Shown here: piece after piece, positions 13,524 through 23,300 of the stretch
How positions within the stretch are numbered: position 1 is the stretch's first letter
How the letters are laid out: every line of letters begins with the position of its first letter
Assembly: GCA_902541825.1 (NCBI GenBank)
Contig: CACBRY010000002.1
Span: forward strand, 1-62,060
Reading direction: 5' to 3'
DNA: 62,060 bases
Source of the DNA: an uncultured Pelagibacteraceae bacterium
GTDB taxonomy: Bacteria; Pseudomonadota; Alphaproteobacteria; Pelagibacterales; Pelagibacteraceae
Position numbers and translations under genes: made by a program
Notes under the pieces: generated by a model
Told to the model about the DNA's origin: nothing
The model's database searches: none
The model's input: the letters and a program-made list of their open reading frames with translations, nothing else

Positions 13524-15296
13524 ATGTGTAAAAATTTAAAGCACCTAATTAAAATTATATTTTTTGTCATAATCTATCAAAATTTGGCTTATTCAATTGA
13601 TATTGATGATGGTGGGGTTACTACCGCCAAACAAACTTTTACTTCAGCAAATACAACTATAACAATATCTAATTCATCTACATTAAGAAATTCACTAAAT
13701 AATATGATTAACATTAATGGACAGGATAATGGAACAGTTATTATTGAGGCCGGTTCAACTGTAGAAACGACAGGAGGTAAATCAAATCCTATTAATGGTA
13801 ATGCCGCTTCTGGCTTAACTATAACTAACAGTGGAACAATCAAATCAGCATCTTCCAAGGCTATTAATTTAACTGACGCAACAACTGGTACTACATTAAC
13901 AAATAATAGCGGTGGAGTAATTGAGGCAAACACAAACACTATCTCCATGTTTGGCGGGTCGACTGACGATGTCACTATTCATAACAATGGAATAATTTTT
14001 GCTACCGATGATGATGATGATCAGACTAATACAATTAAAAGTCATGAAGATTCTACGAACATAACTATAAATAATAATAGTGGTGGACATATTTATCATA
14101 CTTCTCAAGGTGCAGTTATCTATTTGGCGGGTGGTGCTACTTTAAATAACAGCGGAAAAATTGAAAATAAAGATGGTCCAACTGTAAATTCAATTGCTAT
14201 GTTAGGATCAACTGGAGTAACACTAAACTTAAAGGATGAGGGTATAGTTATTGGAAAGATCAATATCGCAGGCTCTGGCCACACGATAAAAGTAAACCAC
14301 GGTATGGGACGATCATATTATTATAATACTTCAGGTACAGGGACTTATGATTTAGAAGATCTTGATGGAAATATTATAGTCAAAGGCTCTGTTGGTTCAG
14401 TAGCACAAGGAGGAAATGAAATTTTAGATGAGCAACTTGGACATAAATCAATTAACTTAAGAAAATCAATTGGTAAATTTAAAAGAAGTGAACAATATTT
14501 AAATCAAGAAGATGCATGGACAGAGATGTTTACATCTTTTGAAAAAAGACAAGGAGAAAAAGAATCCTTAAGACTGGAACATAATAATTTGAGAGCTGGA
14601 GCAAACATAATTCAACCTGGGCAAAACTCAAATCAGATATTATCTATTGAAACTGGAAGACAAGAATTTGCTAAAGATCATAACATAGATCGTATTAGTT
14701 TATCAGCTGGTCTGCTGTTAGATGAAAAACAAACAAAATTTAATTCAAATTCTGAAACTTTTTTCGTAATTGGAGTTACGTTAAATAAAAGTACAAGAAG
14801 AATTCTTACAAACACAACCACTAGCGGATTTTTAGATATAGAGGATGAGTATTTTAATTATGATGCTGTTTTAGGAACTAAGTTTTTAAATTATATGATA
14901 CCTGACATTAGCTATTCCATAGGTTACAGCTTCACTCCTAAACATGAAGAAAGTCACTTTTACAAATGGGAAAAAAAGGATTTTATAAACGCATCAATAG
15001 CATTCAGCGATGAATATTTGATTTTAAATGATGATAAATCAAAATTATATTTCAATTGGCTAGCTGATTTCAGAGAAGCAATTATGGAAGAAACTCAAGA
15101 GTTTCGTGTTAACAATGTATTAGCGGAGTATCAAGCAGATGATGATTTATCAAGAGAAATTACTATCACTGCTGGATTAGATTATGAATTTCAACCTTTA
15201 GACAATAGTTTATTTTCTATAAATTTAGATGGTCTTTATTCGAGCCAAGAGACCTTTGGTGCTCAAGCAAAACTATATTACAAATCAATATTTTAA
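13524..15296 (+). CDS. autotransporter-like surface protein
   Basis: signal peptide; passenger with NNSGTI/NNSGGV repeats; C-terminal beta-barrel-like strands ending in aromatic F. Confidence 0.75.
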   Translation: MCKNLKHLIKIIFFVIIYQNLAYSIDIDDGGVTTAKQTFTSANTTITISNSSTLRNSLNNMININGQDNGTVIIEAGSTVETTGGKSNPINGNAASGLTITNSGTIKSASSKAINLTDATTGTTLTNNSGGVIEANTNTISMFGGSTDDVTIHNNGIIFATDDDDDQTNTIKSHEDSTNITINNNSGGHIYHTSQGAVIYLAGGATLNNSGKIENKDGPTVNSIAMLGSTGVTLNLKDEGIVIGKINIAGSGHTIKVNHGMGRSYYYNTSGTGTYDLEDLDGNIIVKGSVGSVAQGGNEILDEQLGHKSINLRKSIGKFKRSEQYLNQEDAWTEMFTSFEKRQGEKESLRLEHNNLRAGANIIQPGQNSNQILSIETGRQEFAKDHNIDRISLSAGLLLDEKQTKFNSNSETFFVIGVTLNKSTRRILTNTTTSGFLDIEDEYFNYDAVLGTKFLNYMIPDISYSIGYSFTPKHEESHFYKWEKKDFINASIAFSDEYLILNDDKSKLYFNWLADFREAIMEETQEFRVNNVLAEYQADDDLSREITITAGLDYEFQPLDNSLFSINLDGLYSSQETFGAQAKLYYKSIF

Positions 15297-15380
15297 ATTA
15301 TATCAAACAACGACCTATTCTGGTTAATTTGATGAAACTATATTATTGTTTTTTTATAATATCTGTGAATAAATAATAAA

Positions 15381-16394
15381 ATGTTTGAAAAATTAGAAGA
15401 ATTAGCCAAAAACAATAAAAAAATTTCTGATTTTCATATTAGATCAGGCTCTCCACTTGCTTATAGACAAACTGGAGAAATCATAATGGTTAAGGATGTT
15501 GTAGTTAAACCACAGGATCTAATCGATATGATGACTACAAATTGTAATGAGCATGAAACTAAAAAATTTCAAGACACCCACGAATTAGACTCTGCTGTTA
15601 CTATAAGTGGGTTAAGATTTAGAGCTAATTTCTATAAAACTCTAAATGGTCCAGCAGCAGTTTTAAGGCGTGTAGAAAGCAAAATACCAGAGATGGGTCA
15701 ATTTGATTTGCCAGATGTTCTTTATGATATAATTGATATGCATAAAGGATTAGTATTGGTTACTGGACCAACTGGATCTGGAAAATCAACTACGCTGGCT
15801 GCAATTGTTAATGAAATCAATAAAACAAGAACTGCTAATATTATAACTGTAGAAGATCCAGTAGAATTTATTCATACTGACCAAAAAAGTATAGTTTCTC
15901 ATAGAGAAGTAGGAAAACAAACACAATCCTTTGCAAGCGCATTAAAGGCTGCTCTTAGAGAAGACCCTGATGTTATATTAGTAGGTGAGATGAGAGATTT
16001 AGAAACTGTAAGTTTAGCTTTAACTGCTGCAGAAACTGGACATTTAGTATTTGGAACACTTCATACTAGTGGAGCACCCAATACAATTAACAGAATTATT
16101 GACGTATTTCCTCCAGAGCAACAAGCTCAAATACGTGCACAATTATCAACATCTTTAAAAATGGTTGTAACTCAAAGATTATTAAAAACTAAAGATGGAC
16201 TCGGTCGAGTTGGTGCTTTTGAAGTAATGAAATGTAATGCTCCAATACAAAACTTAATCAGAGAAGCAAAAATTCATCAAATACCAAGCATCATGCAGAC
16301 TGCAGTAAAAGATGGAATGATCACGATGACAAAATCGTTGGAGAATCTAGCTCAAGCAGGAAAAATTGATGCACTCAACACCAAAGAAAATTAA
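15381..16394 (+). CDS. pilT: type IV pilus retraction ATPase PilT
   Basis: 337 aa; GPTGSGKSTTLAAIV Walker A, DVILVGEMRDLETV Walker B, GHLVFGTLHTSGAPNTINRIIDVFP. Confidence 0.93.
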   Translation: MFEKLEELAKNNKKISDFHIRSGSPLAYRQTGEIIMVKDVVVKPQDLIDMMTTNCNEHETKKFQDTHELDSAVTISGLRFRANFYKTLNGPAAVLRRVESKIPEMGQFDLPDVLYDIIDMHKGLVLVTGPTGSGKSTTLAAIVNEINKTRTANIITVEDPVEFIHTDQKSIVSHREVGKQTQSFASALKAALREDPDVILVGEMRDLETVSLALTAAETGHLVFGTLHTSGAPNTINRIIDVFPPEQQAQIRAQLSTSLKMVVTQRLLKTKDGLGRVGAFEVMKCNAPIQNLIREAKIHQIPSIMQTAVKDGMITMTKSLENLAQAGKIDALNTKEN

Positions 16395-17091
16395 AGGTTT
16401 TACAATTTTAGAGGTAATAATTGTTCTTTCACTGGTAGGAATAATTTCAGCAATAGGTATTCCACAATTTAATTCTTGGAATAAAGACAGAGTAGTAAGA
16501 GCTGAAGCAGAAAGAGTAAGAGATATAGTAACTAGTATTACCTCCCAAGTTCAAAGGGGATTATATGGATTTGGACAGTTTCAAGTAGACGTTACAGGAG
16601 CCAATGTATCTTTCAGTACTAACGGAATGTTAATGGCCAACATTGCAACAAGAGTTTTTCGAGATGGTACAGATGTATGTCTATCTGGCGATCTTGCTGA
16701 AGATTACTGGGATCATTTTGGTACTGATAGACAAAATGCAGAGGTCAGATTTTATCAAACAGATGAAATTAAAGTCGATATAACAAATGGTGTTGTATGT
16801 TTTTCGAAAGATGGTTCTTTATTTAGTGGTGGTTTAGATTTTGGTGATAACGCGGAAGTAGTTGAAACTATTTTTATTTGTTCCCGTAATACTGAAACTT
16901 GTGAGGACCCAGAAGGAGAAGGAGAGGACATCGAATTAACTGGGACAGAAGAAGGGGGTGCTCAACCAGAGGAAGCGGATGACGATGACGATGACGATGA
17001 CGACATTATTTATGTTGTTAGCTGGTCAAGATTTGGTAACGTTAAATTAGAGAAATGGAATTCAAATTCAAGTCAATGGATAGTTCAATAA
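16369..17091 (+). CDS. minor pilin, FimT/GspH-like, with poly-Asp tract
   Basis: prepilin motif KGFTILEVIIVLSLVGIISAIGIPQF; first ATG at 16369. Confidence 0.85.
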   Translation: MHSTPKKIKGFTILEVIIVLSLVGIISAIGIPQFNSWNKDRVVRAEAERVRDIVTSITSQVQRGLYGFGQFQVDVTGANVSFSTNGMLMANIATRVFRDGTDVCLSGDLAEDYWDHFGTDRQNAEVRFYQTDEIKVDITNGVVCFSKDGSLFSGGLDFGDNAEVVETIFICSRNTETCEDPEGEGEDIELTGTEEGGAQPEEADDDDDDDDDIIYVVSWSRFGNVKLEKWNSNSSQWIVQ

Positions 17092-17928
17092 ATGAAAAAT
17101 ATTAAGCAAAAAGGTCTGACTATAATAGAAGCATTGATATCAACTGCTCTGATAGGAATAGGTTTTATAGCCATATTTCAAATGGTAAATTTTTCTGTAA
17201 CTTCCATAAATACTTCTGGTGAAAGAACCAAAGCAAACTTCTTATCGTCGATGATAGCTGAGGGTTTTATCGGTTATAAAGATTCGATAGGTGGTTTGAA
17301 TAACGTAGATAAGGAAGAGATTTTTTTCAAGGATGGAAAAGCTTTTATTAATAAAGATGATGAGGACGTTAGGTGTCTCAAATTTTCAGAATATTATATG
17401 GCGCTTTCAAGAGGAAATAGGCCTCAATGCTCAACATCAACAGGGGGAGAAGAACCAGAAATGGGGGATAATCCAGGTTGGAGTAACCACGCCTATACAG
17501 CTGGAACAGTTACACCTGGATCACTAAAATTTGATAATTGTGATCAAAGAGCCGCCAGCGGTTACAACAAAGATAATTTAAAACCAATTCATGGACCAGG
17601 AGCTCAAACAGACGAAAATGTTGTAAATAATAAAGTGATCAAATGGACACGTATGTTAGGAGAAGATAGATCAATACGGTGCAAAAGCAAAAAAGATTTT
17701 AAAACTGTTGATATGTTTGAAATGTGTATTTGGGATTGTCAAATATTTAATCCTAATATTTATGATGAAGCAATGTATGTTGGAAGAATTCAAATAAACT
17801 TGAACGATGGTAAAAAAAGAAAATTTTTATATTTTCAATCAGATTATAAAATTAAAAATACTTATTCAGATTATATTTCATCAGAAGGTGATCGAGATGA
17901 TGATGAACTAGAGGGGTTCGGTGGCTAG
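17092..17928 (+). CDS. minor pilin, PilV-like
   Basis: prepilin motif KGLTIIEALISTALIGIGFIAIFQ; order FimT-PilV-PilW-PilX. Confidence 0.82.
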   Translation: MKNIKQKGLTIIEALISTALIGIGFIAIFQMVNFSVTSINTSGERTKANFLSSMIAEGFIGYKDSIGGLNNVDKEEIFFKDGKAFINKDDEDVRCLKFSEYYMALSRGNRPQCSTSTGGEEPEMGDNPGWSNHAYTAGTVTPGSLKFDNCDQRAASGYNKDNLKPIHGPGAQTDENVVNNKVIKWTRMLGEDRSIRCKSKKDFKTVDMFEMCIWDCQIFNPNIYDEAMYVGRIQINLNDGKKRKFLYFQSDYKIKNTYSDYISSEGDRDDDELEGFGG

Positions 17929-18901
17929 ATATAAAAATAATATTACTGGATTTACATTAATCGAAATTCTAATTGGAGTAGTTATTTCTGCGATTATGAT
18001 GGCAGCAATGTTTACGACCTATACTGTAGTAAGCAATTCATACAGTCAAGTAAGTGATGTAGCTGGAATAAGTAGATCAGGTAGAGACATTGTTACACTA
18101 ATGATGAGAGATATTAGATTGGCAGGCTTTAAGTATCATTATGGTACTTTTTCAAATGCAAATACAGACTATCCAAAAAGAGATTATCTTGAATTTGTGG
18201 CTGGTGATACAGAGGCAACAAGAGCAGACAGTCATGCGCCAATAATAATTTATAAGAATACATTAAATTACGCAGATATTGAGCCTGACCTTGATGCAGG
18301 AGGATCGTATGTTCAAGGGTTAGATGGAAAACATAATCCAGATGATTTTTGTTGCGATAGAATTCACATTGTTTATGGAGACTTTGTTGAAGGAGATACT
18401 GCTCAACCTTACAAAAGATATAAAATTACTTATTATGCTGTGCCGATGCAAAGAGTATCTAGCAAAGAATATGGGGTAAACGAGGAGGATCCAACAAAAT
18501 ATTACGGATTATATAGATCTAAAAGTAGTTGGATCCAACCATTGGGTGATGACACTGGTGGAGAATGGGTTCATGACTCTGAAAGTGGTGAGTGTCTAGA
18601 TTGTTATCGTGCAGAACTAGTTCGAGAATACTTAGAAGATATGGAATTTATAGCGTTAGATGAAAATGGAGTGATGGTTGAAGCTCTACCTTCAAATATG
18701 GAAAAAATAATGAGTATAAGAACAATAGATTTAAGATTAACTTTTAGATCGTCTTCACAAAAAGGATATTTCAAAAATAAAATTAATAGAATGGTAAAAT
18801 CTTTTACAGATGAGAGAACTAAACAAATTGATACCAGATTTCATAGAGACACAATTTTTCTGACTGTACATACAAGAAATATTGGAGGAGGAGATATTTA
18901 A
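17921..18901 (+). CDS. minor pilin, PilW-like
   Basis: prepilin motif TGFTLIEILIGVVISAIMMAAMF; SGRDIVTLMMRDIRLAGF typical of PilW. Confidence 0.88.
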   Translation: MARYKNNITGFTLIEILIGVVISAIMMAAMFTTYTVVSNSYSQVSDVAGISRSGRDIVTLMMRDIRLAGFKYHYGTFSNANTDYPKRDYLEFVAGDTEATRADSHAPIIIYKNTLNYADIEPDLDAGGSYVQGLDGKHNPDDFCCDRIHIVYGDFVEGDTAQPYKRYKITYYAVPMQRVSSKEYGVNEEDPTKYYGLYRSKSSWIQPLGDDTGGEWVHDSESGECLDCYRAELVREYLEDMEFIALDENGVMVEALPSNMEKIMSIRTIDLRLTFRSSSQKGYFKNKINRMVKSFTDERTKQIDTRFHRDTIFLTVHTRNIGGGDI

Positions 18902-19845
18902 TGAGACAAAATTCTGAAAAAGGTTTCGCTTTAGTTTTATCACTTGTCCTTTTGCTAGTGATGTCTTTGATGGGTGGAGCATTAATTGTAGTAGCCTCTG
19001 GAGATCATAAAAACAATAATACAAGTGACGAGTATCAACAAACTTTTTATGTTGCAGAAACTGCTTTAATAGAAGGTGAAAAATATATTGTTGATAATTA
19101 TTTGGGACACTGGATCTCATCCAAGGATGATTTAGTTTATGATGAAGTAGGTGATGATTTCTTTGATAGTACCTGGAGAAATAGATGTGAGCGAGAAGAC
19201 GAAGATCTTGCTAGTTGTGCCAAGAGTGATGAAGAGACAATTGAACTTACTGAGTTAAAGAATGCAAGGAAAACAAAATTTGATGATTACAGAGATAATT
19301 TAGAATTTGGAGAAATTGCAGTTAAGGATGATGCACCAATAAGTTTAGCAAGAAATGATTGGGGTAAAGGAATCATGTATAATACTGTTGAAATAGATAG
19401 GGACGACATGTCGTTATGTATGCAAAGTTTCAAAAATTTTAAAACATCAGATCCCCCAATTAAAATTGCATATGAGTTACCAGATGATCATCCAAGACTT
19501 GGAGATTTTTGGAATATTGTTGGCCCAATTGTTACAGCTAATCATTTAATTGAACTTAATACGCCTCGTTTAGGATTTTCTGCAGCAGAACAGGCAAGAG
19601 TATTAGAGCAAGAAAGGGAATATTTAAGAAGGTTTAGATATACGTTTTTTATCCAACATGTGGGGTATTCAACTTTTCGTGGAGGCACAGTTATGGGTGG
19701 GAGTGTCAGAACCGCATCAGCTGCTGATATGGCAAGACAAGGCTCAGCCTACAAAGTATATGGATGTGGTTTAATGTTTAACCGAAATATGACCAGGGTG
19801 AACATCATAGTCCCTTTGACATCAATGACTGTTATGCCATATTAA
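18901..19845 (+). CDS. pilus assembly protein PilX-like
   Basis: KGFALVLSLVLLLVMSLMGGALIVVASGDHKNNNT N-terminus; position between pilW and pilY1. Confidence 0.82.
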   Translation: MRQNSEKGFALVLSLVLLLVMSLMGGALIVVASGDHKNNNTSDEYQQTFYVAETALIEGEKYIVDNYLGHWISSKDDLVYDEVGDDFFDSTWRNRCEREDEDLASCAKSDEETIELTELKNARKTKFDDYRDNLEFGEIAVKDDAPISLARNDWGKGIMYNTVEIDRDDMSLCMQSFKNFKTSDPPIKIAYELPDDHPRLGDFWNIVGPIVTANHLIELNTPRLGFSAAEQARVLEQEREYLRRFRYTFFIQHVGYSTFRGGTVMGGSVRTASAADMARQGSAYKVYGCGLMFNRNMTRVNIIVPLTSMTVMPY

Positions 19846-19848
19846 CGT

Positions 19849-20361
19849 ATGATCAAAAAAATTAATTTTAAACTCTTAATATTTATATTCCTCTTATCTA
19901 CTTCATATTCAATGTCTAGCGAATGTGAATTAGAATTCGATATAGGTGATAATGTTGAAAAAATATTTAATGATATGGGTTTAGAAAAAGAAAGCATAAT
20001 TGAAGAAACTTATCTTGATTATTACGAACAAGAAACAAATTACGTGTGTCCTGATAGTGGTATGAATGGTGGGATTATGCAAGTTTATATAAAAGATAAT
20101 GAGGTAATAGGCATTAAATTTAAAAACTTCACCTATGATGAGGAGAATTTTAATGAAGATAATTTGATCTATTATTATGTTAAAAAAAATTTTAAAATCC
20201 AAGAAGTGGAAAAAATTAGCCCTATAGATACAAATGGAGGAGCTAGTTGGAAAGTAACGGGAAAATTCTACATTTATGATAAACTTTATGTGAAGGAAAA
20301 ATTAAAATTGGCAGAGGAGTTACTAATAACAAATGAAAAATTCTTTTATTCATATTTTTAA
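19849..20361 (+). CDS. hypothetical exported protein
   Basis: 170 aa with signal peptide, within the minor-pilin operon. Confidence 0.65.
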   Translation: MIKKINFKLLIFIFLLSTSYSMSSECELEFDIGDNVEKIFNDMGLEKESIIEETYLDYYEQETNYVCPDSGMNGGIMQVYIKDNEVIGIKFKNFTYDEENFNEDNLIYYYVKKNFKIQEVEKISPIDTNGGASWKVTGKFYIYDKLYVKEKLKLAEELLITNEKFFYSYF

Positions 20362-23300
20362 TGATAAATAAATTTAAAATAATTTTTATAGGCTTTTTAA
20401 TTTCACTCTTAAATATTACTGGAGTTGGAATTGCTAAACCTTTGCCACCGGGATCTGGAGCAGGAGATATTCCAGCGAATATACTTATACTTTTAGATAC
20501 TTCAGCTAGTATGAATGCAAATCCATTGGGAGGAGACACCTTAGAAGTTGTAGGCGATGTTGTTTTATTAAATAGCGGCGATGTTCTTGTTGGGCAAATG
20601 AATAATGGTGGCATCGTTAAAATGAATTATGATGATGAGGAATTTGATAGGGATTTTGGTACCAACGGATCAGTCCGTGCAAATAAAACTATTACCACTT
20701 GTGCTTTAGAGTATGGTACGAGCCAAGCTTATGGCTTTTCAACAGTTACAGCTATGGCCAAAGCATCAAATGTAAAAGATCACACGGGTGAGGCTATATA
20801 TGTTTCAGGTCCAGACGCTAAAGTAATCGGGATGGATGCAGATGGAAATTGTTTAGAAATCATATGGGGTGGTGAATTGGGTAGAACTCATTTTAAAAAA
20901 AAAGATAAGTTTCATCCTAAATCTTTAACAATCAGATCAATTGGTGGAGAGGATCACCTTCTAATTTCATCTATGGAGATATGGTGCTTTAAGTATAAAA
21001 ATCATAAAAGATGTAAAAATAATTCTTATAAACATGATTTAAAATTGTATTCAAAAAATTTGACTACTGGAACTGTTAAACAATATAACTTAAATGACAA
21101 ATATAGGCAGGCCCTTCAGCACACTACTTCAATGACCATAGATCTTAATGGAGAGTATTTATATTCATCAGCTAATGGATTTATATATAGAATAAAATTA
21201 AAAAAAGATGGTGATAATTATACTGTAGATGGAGATGTTTATAAATTTGAAAGAGCTCCAGGAAAATCAGATTATAATACAGCCTCTCAAATAGAAATTG
21301 ATCCTCAGGATACAAATGTAATGTATGTTTCAAGTGCAAACTCAAGCTCACTGCAAAAGCTAACAATTTCAAGTGATAAAAATACTTTAACACAGAGTAT
21401 TATAATTGGTGGAGCTGACGACAACAATCAAACGCCTGCTGCGGCGGCTAACGATGATGAAAGTACATTAATTAACATGTTTAGAACAAATGCCTTGTTT
21501 GTAGGAACAGATAGAGTTTGGACTGGTGGTGATAAAGTTTCTATACAGGAATATGATGTTAGCGCAGACAGAATTAAATGGGTTGATGAAATGGGATCTA
21601 GTAGATTAAGTAGGATTGACGGGGCGATCAAAGCCATAAGAGCAGTAGTGACGGACAGTTCTTTATTACAAGGCGCTCGATTTGGATTTGGTGAATGGAA
21701 TGCTGGAGAAGTAGAAGTAAAAAAAACTGGTAAGGCAAGCAGCTTATGGATAAAAAATGGTGATTATGCATGTAACTGCGAAAAGAAGAAACCAGGTGCA
21801 CCTAAGCATGTGCAATGCAACCCAAATTGCAATTATTATCAACATGGTGGATGGAAAGGCGATCATCCACTAGGAAGAACAGCTCAATGCACTAATAACT
21901 CTTGTATAAGAGTGGGTATAGATAAAAATAACTCTCAACTTATAATTAATAGACTTAACACCTTAAAACCAAAAGGTATTAGATTTGGAACTGATGCTAG
22001 AGCTTTTGCGCAACTTGCATATGGTTATTACTCTGATGATAAGGTTGTAGATAGAGAGGGTAAACAATTAGCTCCACAGAACGCATCTGAAAGAATAGAA
22101 TGCCAACAAAATTATGTAATTGTAATTGGTGATGGCGCGTGGAGAAACCATGATTATGCTGAACAAAAAATAAGAGATTTAAGACTTGAGAGAGGTGTCA
22201 AAACTTTAGTTATTGCTTATGGCAAAGATATCAGCGAAGGAGGAAAGACAAAATTCCAAGAAATTGCTATTGCAGGTACTTGCGATAGTGAAAATAGTTC
22301 TGATTGCAGAGATAGAATAGATGCTGAAACTCCTGGTGATTTATTGACTAAGTTAAAAAGTGAAATTGAAAGAATAGTGGCGAGCAGATTGTCATTTACA
22401 GCTCCATCTATTACTGCAGAATTATCTGGGGAAGAAGGTGGAAGTTTATTTCAAGCACAATTTAAATATGCATTACACGGTGAATGGGAAGGTACACTTA
22501 TAAGAAAGCATGTAAGAGAAGATGGAACAATTGTAGATGATGTGGCTGATCAACGTGTTTACGATGTTGCATCAATAATTCAGGGGCAGGCATTAAGTGA
22601 TAATAGAGATATTTGGACTGTATATGAAGGTTTAGATTATACATCAGACTATAATAATTTTACTGAAGATAAAGCTGATACCTTAAATGGACTATTTGGT
22701 CTTTTTGGTGATGTTGTTCCAAATTTTCATAACTCTTCCTCGTATTGTGGACCTAAGCTTGCAAACGTTGAAGGTTTAGATACTAACGCTGATGATATTA
22801 AAGGACTAATTAATTTTGTAAGAGGAAAAGATTATTTTGCTTACGGAGGCTGTGATAATACTAATAATGTGAGAGCATCAGTCCTTGGAGATATTTACCA
22901 TTCACAAATTATAGAAGTTGGAAGACCTAAAGCAAATACAAACTTTACATCTACACACCAAGAGGCGTACTGGAGATATATTAATAATTATGATACTTGG
23001 GCAAGAACTGTTGTTCGAGATGATGTAATGTATTTTGGTGCAAATGATGGAGCACTTCACGCAGTAAGAACTGGTACAGGAAAAATAAGATATGGTGGAG
23101 ATATTGGTCAAGAACTTTGGGCATTTGTTCCCCCATTCATTGCTGCAAAGTTACCGACTATAGTAAATGAGGGATTAAATGATGTTCTCGGGCAAGGAAG
23201 AGGAGGTACCAATGCTATCTTTGCAGTTGACGGATCGCCAGTTGTTCACGATGTTTATATAAAAGGATTTAGATTAGGTGACGCAGGAAATATTATGGAA

